Shown here one piece after another: positions 1 through 4,893 of a stretch of 5,444 nucleotides of DNA. This DNA comes from CAYJNO01 sp044432885. GTDB lineage: Bacteria; Bacillota_I; Bacilli_A; Erysipelotrichales; Erysipelotrichaceae. The notes beneath the pieces are model-generated. The model saw only the letters and a list, made by a program, of their open reading frames with translations, ran no database searches and was not told where the DNA came from. The translations under genes were made by a program, and so were the position numbers. The DNA lies in NCBI GenBank assembly GCA_044432885.1, contig JAWXUG010000108.1, forward strand, positions 1 through 5,444, in the 5' to 3' direction. Positions within the stretch are counted from its first letter, which is position 1. Every line of letters starts with the position of its first letter.

Positions 1-713
1 TTTTGTCGTGCAACTTCAGATGCAATGGTAATTAATGCACTTGTCATGTTTAAGGCATTTTTGAAATCAGACATATATGGAATATAAATCATCTGATCTT
101 GTTGATCAAGAATTTCCTTACTTAATCCTCGTTTCTCTCCACCAATCGCAATGACAAGGCGTTGATTAAAAGGATATTGATCATAAGCTAAGCTGTCATC
201 ATTTCTTTGCATGCTTACCAGCTTAAAGTCTTTTTTCTTTAACCAATGAAGACTATCATTGAAATCATCGACAACAATCATCGGTAGTTTTTCACTAGCG
301 CCTGCACTACTTTTCACAATGATGGATTCACTATGAATTAAATGTTGATTCTTAATTAAGACACCATCACATCCAAAGGCATATAAACTTCTTAGGGCAT
401 ATCCTAAATTAAAGGGATCTTCTACTCCTTCAATTAAGAAGATGGTGGAATTTTCTTTTAAATTTAAGTGTATTAGTTGATCATTTTTACGCTTGGAAGC
501 TTCGATAATAATACCGCCATGTGTTTTGCCTGAAGCCAATTCATCAATTTCTTCACGGGCTGTATAGATGACTTCTATATTTTGTTTTTTTGCTAAATTA
601 AGAATATAACGTGTATTACGATCATCTTTTTTTACATCGACCATTACCCATTTTACTTCTCTTTTGTTTGCTTCTAAGATTGCTTTAACAGCAATTGCGC
701 CTTCAAATATCAT
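1..713 (-). CDS. TrmH/SpoU-family RNA 2'-O-ribose methyltransferase, 3' end cut by the window
   Basis: This protein probably transfers a methyl group from S-adenosylmethionine to a ribose 2'-OH in rRNA or tRNA. The 237 visible residues start with a substrate-binding-like domain (about 1-75), followed by the knotted SPOUT domain. Motif 1 is VEDPFNLGYALRSLYAFG (97-114), with the family's conserved Asn102 and Arg108. SSAGASEKLP (135-144) and motif 2 IAIGGEKRGLS (188-198, Glu193) follow, then motif 3 around IPYMSDFKNALNMTSA (211-226). Motif 3 has Ala-Leu-Asn where most members have Ser-Leu-Asn, but Asn222 is kept. The visible part ends at SEVARQ, close to the usual family end, so only a few residues are probably missing. 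The start is ATG at 713, preceded by AAGGAAGG at 721-728 on the complement. It overlaps the stop of the upstream U32 gene as ATGA. The EDPFNLGYALRSL form resembles a Firmicutes TrmH subfamily of unsettled target. RlmB-like activity is possible but not shown. Confidence 0.9.
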   Translation of the reverse strand, partial: MIFEGAIAVKAILEANKREVKWVMVDVKKDDRNTRYILNLAKKQNIEVIYTAREEIDELASGKTHGGIIIEASKRKNDQLIHLNLKENSTIFLIEGVEDPFNLGYALRSLYAFGCDGVLIKNQHLIHSESIIVKSSAGASEKLPMIVVDDFNDSLHWLKKKDFKLVSMQRNDDSLAYDQYPFNQRLVIAIGGEKRGLSKEILDQQDQMIYIPYMSDFKNALNMTSALITIASEVARQ

Positions 714-1915
714 GTACGTACCTTCCTTATCATGTCGTGTGGTGAAACTTTAAATGGAATCTTACATTGAAGTAGTTGCATTGGCTTATTAGCTATTTCA
801 ATGTCTTGATTCTCTTCATCATGTAAGGTTTCTACAATGAAATCTTCATTGTCAATAGTGGGTCCAAAGACTTCTAAATGATCTTGTGTTTTAAAGTAAT
901 TTCTTACTTCAATCATCGCTATTTGAGTATCTTCATTATATGATTTTACATACCCTACAAAGTCATGGGTCACACCAGCACCATTGACTCCATATAAATG
1001 GTGATTTTCTCCGGGGATTTGGCTTAAGAATCCATCTGCTGTTGGACGATTTTCAGCCTTATTAAATTCTTTCGCATAGTATGTTAAACGCTCTTCACTA
1101 AGATGGCCTGTTGCATAAACCTCATCGATTAATTTGCGATAGGTTTTAACAACTTGTGCAATATAGTATTCTGACTTCATTCTTCCTTCAATTTTCAGAC
1201 TACTTACATTGGCATGAATCATGTCTTCTACATAACGATGAGCCATTAAATCTTTTGAACTCATGGATAATAGGATTTCATCATCACTAATCACCTTATC
1301 ATTTTCAAGTAAATGATATTTCCAACGACAAGATTGAGCACACCCTCCACGATTGGCATCACGAAGTGTCATACGATTACTTAAGGTGCAGCGCCCACTA
1401 TAGTTTGAACACATTCCACCATGAATAAATGTCTCAATGGGAAGGCTTGCGACCTTACCAATTTTTTTGATATCTTCAATGGAACATTCGCGACCCAAAA
1501 CGACGCGGTCTACCTTCCACTTCTTAAAGAAATCTACCGTTTGACTATTTAAACTATTCATTTGAGTAGAAAGATGGACTTCAAGTTTAGGTGCTACTTC
1601 TTTAACGATTTGAATGAAGGATGCGCTTGCCACAATAACAGCGGTTACGCCAATATCTTCAAGTGTTTTTAAGTAGTCTTTAATTCCTTGTAAGTCCTCA
1701 TTATGAGGAATCATATTGATGGTCACATGAATATGAGCATTATGTGCTTTGGCAAAGTCACAAGCTTGTTTAATATCTTCAATATCAAAGTTACTTGCAC
1801 GAGAACGCAGAGAAAAACGTTTACCTCCAAGATAAACGGCATTGGCACCATATCGTATTGCAATTTTTGCACGTTGTAAGTCTCCTGCTGGAGCTAATAA
1901 TTCAATTTTTTTCAT
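710..1915 (-). CDS. trhP2: U32 family protein, TrhP2/YrrO-like tRNA U34 hydroxylation protein
   Basis: By homology, the TrhP1/TrhP2 pair makes 5-hydroxyuridine at tRNA position 34 in a prephenate-dependent reaction in the cytoplasm. The 401-residue sequence has the usual U32 layout. LLAPAGDLQ (6-14) and GANAVYLGGKRFSLR (23-37) open the barrel. HLSTQMN (114-120) and RVVLGRECS (137-145) follow. The U32 signature ETFIHGGMC (161-169) continues through SGRC (173-176) to GGCAQSC (190-196). Cys169, Cys176, Cys192 and Cys196 are the likely iron-sulfur ligands of this family. LKIEGRMKS (240-248) is the next conserved block, and a small beta-rich C-terminal domain follows from about 315. The ATG at 1915 directly follows the TAA of the upstream U32 gene, with GGTGA as ribosome site on the complement near 1921-1925. 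Older annotations call the family collagenase or peptidase U32; an RNA role is better supported for this pair. The symbol is assigned from recognition of the YrrN/YrrO arrangement, not from a search. Confidence 0.9.
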   Translation of the reverse strand: MKKIELLAPAGDLQRAKIAIRYGANAVYLGGKRFSLRSRASNFDIEDIKQACDFAKAHNAHIHVTINMIPHNEDLQGIKDYLKTLEDIGVTAVIVASASFIQIVKEVAPKLEVHLSTQMNSLNSQTVDFFKKWKVDRVVLGRECSIEDIKKIGKVASLPIETFIHGGMCSNYSGRCTLSNRMTLRDANRGGCAQSCRWKYHLLENDKVISDDEILLSMSSKDLMAHRYVEDMIHANVSSLKIEGRMKSEYYIAQVVKTYRKLIDEVYATGHLSEERLTYYAKEFNKAENRPTADGFLSQIPGENHHLYGVNGAGVTHDFVGYVKSYNEDTQIAMIEVRNYFKTQDHLEVFGPTIDNEDFIVETLHDEENQDIEIANKPMQLLQCKIPFKVSPHDMIRKVRT

Positions 1916-2788
1916 TTATTTCACCAAGTTTGTTTTCTGATAATAATAGCCTGATCCATAGTTTTTATCTGGATAGTTCTTTTTTAATTGTTCAATATAC
2001 AGTTCATCTTCTAGCATATACCCTTTAACAGCAGCTTCAACCTCGTCTATATCCATTAATATGTCATCAATAATGGCATACTTTAAGTTAGCTTGTTTAA
2101 TGGCTTTTATCTCTTTATAGGAACAAAGTGTATAATCTGTAAAAATACTTGTACCATCTTTGTTTTCAATAACTGGCATTGGATAATCTCTAGTAGATTC
2201 TAAAAGTGATAAGTTTAAAGCATCGTCGATAGGATGTTGTTTTCCTATATGTTTTAAGTAATTATCAATGAAACGACGTTTACTATAAGACATCACTTGA
2301 CGTCCATGAATATTCATTGCAATTTTACCCTCTACATGTTTCAAAATATCAAGCGTTTCCTCTAGGGTAATTTCATGCGCTAACATGCAAGCTTGAAGAT
2401 TAAAGTCAAGATAGACTTGGATGTCTTGATAGTTTGTTAGTAGGGTATCAGGGTGAAAGATTAGCTTTGATTCTAGTTGATAGTTCAAGGCTAGATTTAA
2501 AACAGCCAAATCATTAAAGAAGATACCATCAATATTCATTGTACTTAGTTTAAGCATTAATTCATTTAATGGTTTTAAGTCATCCTCAAACATCATTTTA
2601 TTGATGTTGACAAAGAAACTAAGATTAGATTGATGACATTGTCTTTCTATTTCTTCAAGTTCTTCAACTTGAAAATAATGATTAAATCTTGTCGTAAAAT
2701 CTTGGATTCCTATAATAATACCATCTATTCCCCATTGTTTAATTTGTGGTAGATGATGAATGTTGGTTAATGTGATTAAATAGTTCAT
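1916..2788 (-). CDS. trhP1: U32 family protein, TrhP1/YrrN-like partner of TrhP2
   Basis: This is the smaller U32 protein of the tRNA 5-hydroxyuridine pair. Its 290 residues match the YrrN type: a TIM-barrel-like start with WGIDGIIIG (19-27), FHPDTLLTNY (111-120), LAHEITLEE (136-144) and HGRQVMSYSKRRFIDNY (161-177). DGTSIFTDYTLCS (211-223) follows, and the C-terminal end is YYYQKTNLVK (281-290), close to the family's usual ending. It lacks the four-cysteine cluster seen in its downstream partner; at the equivalent place it has the IHGRQVMSYSKR segment. That fits a non-catalytic or RNA-binding subunit that works with the cysteine-bearing one, which is an inference. The start at 2788 has AAGAGGT eight bases upstream (2794-2800 on the complement). 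It is the first gene of the minus-strand operon, diverges from the riboswitch-controlled folT and abuts trhP2 with no spacer. In B. subtilis the methyltransferase trmR lies just before this pair; here that place is taken by the divergent leader. Confidence 0.85.
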   Translation of the reverse strand: MNYLITLTNIHHLPQIKQWGIDGIIIGIQDFTTRFNHYFQVEELEEIERQCHQSNLSFFVNINKMMFEDDLKPLNELMLKLSTMNIDGIFFNDLAVLNLALNYQLESKLIFHPDTLLTNYQDIQVYLDFNLQACMLAHEITLEETLDILKHVEGKIAMNIHGRQVMSYSKRRFIDNYLKHIGKQHPIDDALNLSLLESTRDYPMPVIENKDGTSIFTDYTLCSYKEIKAIKQANLKYAIIDDILMDIDEVEAAVKGYMLEDELYIEQLKKNYPDKNYGSGYYYQKTNLVK

Positions 2789-2820
2789 AAATTACCTCTT
2801 TATTATATTAATGTATAAGC

Positions 2821-2849
2821 TTGACAAAAGCAATCTATTCTACTACTAT
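2821..2849 (+). promoter_or_regulatory. Sigma-A-type promoter of folT
   Basis: A perfect -35 box TTGACA (2821-2826) and a -10 box TACTAT (2844-2849, four of six consensus bases) are 17 bases apart. Transcription would begin near 2856, only about three bases before helix P2 of the riboswitch. This is the best promoter I can find for folT; the predicted start is inferred from spacing. Confidence 0.65.
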
Positions 2850-2949
2850 TAGTGCGTTAATATATGCGTTAAGTGCTATTTGTGGTAGGGCCATGAATGG
2901 ACGAAAAGTTCATCTTGCGGTATATATTGAACCCCTAAATAAACCATTG

Positions 2950-2985
2950 ACCTCTTTTATCAGTGTTTATTCAGGATAAGGAGGT
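2950..2985 (+). promoter_or_regulatory. Expression platform: hairpin sequestering the folT ribosome-binding site
   Basis: ACCTCTTT (2950-2957) pairs with AAGGAGGT (2978-2985) in eight pairs, one of them a G-U. After one bulged T (2958), ATC (2959-2961) pairs with GAT (2975-2977) around a 13-base loop. The right arm contains the entire Shine-Dalgarno sequence AAGGAGG (2978-2984), so the hairpin should block translation. The arm is followed by T residues up to 2989, so weak transcription termination is also possible. CCATT (2944-2948) just upstream can also pair with AATGG (2896-2900) in the 3' arm of P3, a possible link to aptamer state. Confidence 0.7.
2978..2984 (+). promoter_or_regulatory. 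Ribosome-binding site that fixes the folT start
   Basis: AAGGAGG lies five bases before the ATG at 2990. An upstream in-frame GTG at 2963 has no ribosome site of its own and sits in the loop of the sequestering hairpin, so the ATG at 2990 is the better start. Confidence 0.85.
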
Positions 2986-2989
2986 TTTT

Positions 2990-3535
2990 ATGTATAAAAA
3001 AGGATTTAAAAATACCAAAGTCATTGCATTGTTGTCCGTATTATTGGCATTGCATGTCGTTTTAACCGCAACCTTTGTTCAAGTTACGCCTGAATTAAGG
3101 GTGTACTTTACTTTCTTTATCAAAGCATTAGCCGCCATTGTTGCAGGGTCCTTTGTTGGTATAGGGTTTGGAATGATGGCTGATCTGATTGGTGTTATGA
3201 TTTTCCCATCAGGTGCTTATTTTTTCGGCTATACACTTACTGCCATGGTCTCTATGTTTATTTATGGGTGTTTCTTCTATCAAAAAAAAATAAGTATTCT
3301 ACGAATATTTATCGCAAAATTAAGTGTGAATGTCATTGCGAATATTATATTAAATAGTTTTTGGAGTTATCTATTATATTCTAAAGGATATGTATATTAT
3401 TTAATCCAAAGTGTCATTAAAAATATCTTATTGTTACCTATCGAGGTGATATTATTAATTATCTTCTTAAAGCTTATGCTTCCAACATTGAATCGTTTAA
3501 AATATACCCAACAAGATCATATTCCGTGGATATAA
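2990..3535 (+). CDS. folT: Folate-type ECF transporter S-component (FolT-like)
   Basis: This integral membrane protein probably binds folate outside the cell and docks with the shared energy-coupling module (EcfA, EcfA', EcfT), none of which is in the window. From ATG 2990 it has 181 residues, a normal S-component size. The hydrophobic segments suggest about six helices: roughly 10-31, 38-59, 60-73, 77-97, 103-130 and 137-165. Family-like features are VYFTFFIKALAAIVAGSFVG (38-57), ADLIGVMIFPSGAYFFGYTL (64-83) and LNSFWSYLLY (121-130), matching the FolT pattern of a conserved Asp-Leu-Gly block, a Pro-Ser-Gly-Ala-Tyr-Phe stretch and an Asn-Ser-Phe-Trp motif. The THF riboswitch upstream independently supports folate specificity. 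The gene carries a run of nine A (3282-3290) in the loop near residue 98. A longer start at GTG 2963 would add nine residues and is disfavoured. It converges on the PHP gene across a shared terminator. Confidence 0.87.
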   Translation: MYKKGFKNTKVIALLSVLLALHVVLTATFVQVTPELRVYFTFFIKALAAIVAGSFVGIGFGMMADLIGVMIFPSGAYFFGYTLTAMVSMFIYGCFFYQKKISILRIFIAKLSVNVIANIILNSFWSYLLYSKGYVYYLIQSVIKNILLLPIEVILLIIFLKLMLPTLNRLKYTQQDHIPWI

Positions 3536-3564
3536 AAATCAAGTACTTAGGCACTTGATTTTTT
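3534..3564. terminator. Bidirectional intrinsic terminator between folT and the PHP gene
   Basis: AAAATCAAGT (3535-3544) pairs with ACTTGATTTT (3553-3562) around an eight-base loop, and T continues to 3564 for the plus-strand transcript. On the minus strand the A run at 3534-3538 becomes a U run. The hairpin begins at the folT stop codon. Its right arm and loop contain the last codons and TAA stop (3547-3549) of the convergent PHP gene. Confidence 0.85.
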
Positions 3565-4434
3565 CGTATATAATTTTTTTAGTAGACAATCAAGCCATTC
3601 TTGATCATCATCTTGATGATAGGTTTGGCCTATTTCAATATTTGGTTTTGAAGGACCATGAAAATCTGAACCACAGGTATATAAAACTTGATACTTTCCA
3701 CAAACTTCTAAATAAAATAAAGTATCTTCTTTTTGATGATAGGAGCAATAAGCTTCAAAGCCATCTACGCCTGCTTCTAATAGTTTTAATACATTCTCTA
3801 GTTTATTTTTAACCCCAATAATAGGATGGGCTACAATACATAAGCCACCTGTTTGATGAATTTGTTGGATGACTTCTTTATAGTCTGGAAGTGCCATTTC
3901 AACATACCCCCATTTTCCTATTGCGAAATGGTCCCAATAAAAGTTAGCGATAGGATTCTTACTACGATCTCCATAGATATAAGGATAGAAATCAGGGTGA
4001 TTTGGATATTGTTTAAACATTACCATACACAATTCAACATTTGTATAACTATAGCCTCCATGACTTAGTTCTTCTACCTGTTTCATATCAATTTGAATCT
4101 TGAAACGCTCTTCAATCAATTGTTTGCGTTTTAAGCCAATACGTGCTAATTCCTTTTTATAGTGTGTACACAAAGAAGTGTAGTAGGGATGATCTAAATC
4201 TATCCCATAGCCTAATAAATGAATAACGTCCTCGTTAAATGTACAATCAATCTCAATACCACTAATACTTTCAATTTCACTGCTTTCCTGAAGCATCTTT
4301 GAGCCAATGATCTCGTTATGGTCACAAATAGCCATAAAAGAGAGTCCTTTTTCCTTGGCTATTTTTATAAGTTGATCAGGGGTTAAATAAGAATCAAAAC
4401 TATACCATGAATGGATATGTAAGTCTGCTTTCAT
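3547..4434 (-). CDS. PHP-domain metal-dependent phosphoesterase
   Basis: PHP proteins hydrolyse phosphoester bonds using a cluster of two or three metal ions. All expected metal-ligand motifs are present in order in this 295-residue protein. They are DLHIHS (4-9, His6 and His8), Asp14 in FDSYLTP, CDHN (37-40, Asp38 and His39), GIEI (59-62, Glu61), His72 in IHLLGYGID, AHP (202-204, His203) and GSDFHG (255-260, Asp257 and His259). Between His72 and the AHP motif lies a long charged and aromatic segment (about 83-195), as in TrpH/YciV-type members that remove phosphate from nucleoside bisphosphates or short RNA 5' ends. That substrate is a family-based guess. No signal peptide is visible, so it should be cytosolic. 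The ATG at 4434 has a short ribosome site, TAGGA, about six bases upstream. The gene follows the membrane-protein gene by 12 bases, so the two are probably cotranscribed. Its last five codons form part of the shared terminator. Confidence 0.88.
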   Translation of the reverse strand: MKADLHIHSWYSFDSYLTPDQLIKIAKEKGLSFMAICDHNEIIGSKMLQESSEIESISGIEIDCTFNEDVIHLLGYGIDLDHPYYTSLCTHYKKELARIGLKRKQLIEERFKIQIDMKQVEELSHGGYSYTNVELCMVMFKQYPNHPDFYPYIYGDRSKNPIANFYWDHFAIGKWGYVEMALPDYKEVIQQIHQTGGLCIVAHPIIGVKNKLENVLKLLEAGVDGFEAYCSYHQKEDTLFYLEVCGKYQVLYTCGSDFHGPSKPNIEIGQTYHQDDDQEWLDCLLKKLYTKKSSA

Positions 4435-4446
4435 ATATATCCTACT

Positions 4447-4794
4447 TTAAGAGAAGAAAATCCAGCCACAAAAAATATAAACCAAATAAATAATGAAATT
4501 TGTAAGACCGATGAAAGCAAAGAAATCACTTAACCCATCGACTACGACTAACCAATTCAATTGATAAAAGATAAAGAAAATTAGCAACATACTTACAAGC
4601 ACTTTACCAAGCCATTGTTGACCACGTGTTTTCTTGTAAGTATTTAAGCTTAATCCTAAGCTAAATAATAAACATGCATTGATAACTACATATAAAAAAT
4701 AACCGATTGCATCACTTGTCAGTGGCCCTATCCATTTTTGAAATAAAGCAATCACGATGATTAATAATAACGGTAAACCTATTCTACGAAACAT
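4447..4794 (-). CDS. Small hydrophobic membrane protein, function unknown
   Basis: I do not recognise this 115-residue protein. Hydrophobicity suggests four membrane helices, at about residues 6-22, 28-49, 63-85 and 90-114. A basic loop, NTYKKTRGQQWLGK (51-64), lies between helices two and three. The N-terminal MFRR and this loop suggest both lie in the cytoplasm. It ends in GWIFFS directly after the last helix. No catalytic or ligand-binding motif is evident. The start is well supported: ATG at 4794 has GGAGGG (4800-4805 on the complement) five bases upstream, and a promoter with a perfect TATAAT box lies just beyond. It is the first gene of a likely two-gene transcript with the PHP phosphoesterase, 12 bases downstream. 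That pairing does not tell what it does. Confidence 0.8.
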   Translation of the reverse strand: MFRRIGLPLLLIIVIALFQKWIGPLTSDAIGYFLYVVINACLLFSLGLSLNTYKKTRGQQWLGKVLVSMLLIFFIFYQLNWLVVVDGLSDFFAFIGLTNFIIYLVYIFCGWIFFS

Positions 4795-4817
4795 ACTATC
4801 CCTCCATTAACAGTATT

Positions 4818-4846
4818 ATTATACATTTATATAGAAAGATATACAA
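4818..4846 (-). promoter_or_regulatory. Promoter of the membrane protein-PHP transcript
   Basis: On the complement, TTGTAT (4846-4841) is followed after 17 bases by a perfect TATAAT (4823-4818). Transcription would begin near 4811, a few bases before the GGAGGG ribosome site. The -35 box matches only TTG well, so the call rests mainly on the -10 box and spacing. Confidence 0.6.
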
Positions 4847-4850
4847 AACA

Positions 4851-4859
4851 TGTTAAAAT
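4851..4859 (+). promoter_or_regulatory. Extended -10 promoter of the aminotransferase gene
   Basis: TGTTAAAAT forms an extended -10 element: TG, one base, then TAAAAT at 4854-4859. I find no good -35 box at 4831-4836, which is normal for extended -10 promoters. Transcription would begin near 4866, giving a leader of about 28 bases with GGGAGG (4881-4886) as ribosome site. Confidence 0.5.
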
Positions 4860-4893
4860 AGTTTTAGTAAATATTATTTAGGGAGGCTATAGA

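Larger units (their letters stand above)
2856..2985 (+). promoter_or_regulatory. Tetrahydrofolate (THF) riboswitch leader of folT
   Basis: The folded core runs from 2859 to 2937. P2 pairs AATATAT (2859-2865) with ATATATT (2922-2928), then GC 2866-2867 with GC 2917-2918. The conserved joining segment GTTAAGTG follows at 2868-2875. P3 is ten continuous pairs, including U-G wobbles: CTATTTGTGG (2876-2885) with CCATGAATGG (2891-2900). ACGAA (2901-2905) leads to P4, AAG (2906-2908) with CTT (2914-2916), and then GCGG (2917-2920). The P3 loop TAGGG (2886-2890) is exactly complementary to CCCTA (2933-2937), giving the class's pseudoknot. The blocks GCGTTAAGTG, ACGAA and GCGG and the topology match the THF-I class that senses reduced folates. 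A Shine-Dalgarno-sequestering hairpin follows at 2950-2985. The usual P1 helix and GAGUAG-like 5' segment are not evident. Position directly upstream of a FolT-like transporter supports the call. Likely logic: bound THF lowers folT expression. Confidence 0.85.

Noticed and set aside
710..1915. Secreted collagenase or peptidase function for the U32 protein
   Set aside because: There is no signal peptide, and the gene pair and operon context match the tRNA-modifying TrhP branch of U32.
1795..2028. Plus-strand open frame of 77 codons opposite the two U32 genes
   Set aside because: It lies opposite two strongly recognised genes, has no ribosome site and its translation is low-complexity. It is a shadow frame.
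2802..2827. Minus-strand promoter for the trhP operon: TATAAT at 2807-2802 or TATACA at 2817-2812, with TTGTCA at 2827-2822
   Set aside because: TTGTCA and TATAAT are only 14 bases apart, and a start from that TATAAT would fall inside the ribosome site. TATACA would leave a workable 16-base leader but has no -35 box. The operon must have a promoter here or upstream, but I cannot place it.
2963..2989. GTG at 2963 as the folT start
   Set aside because: It has no Shine-Dalgarno sequence upstream and lies in the hairpin loop, whereas AAGGAGG is correctly placed for the ATG at 2990.
3541..3548. AAGTACTT palindrome as an operator
   Set aside because: It falls within the terminator hairpin and its loop, which explain it better.
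3555..4068. Two plus-strand open frames of 85 and 71 codons opposite the PHP gene
   Set aside because: The PHP metal motifs on the minus strand are complete, and the plus-strand frames have no ribosome site or recognisable motif.
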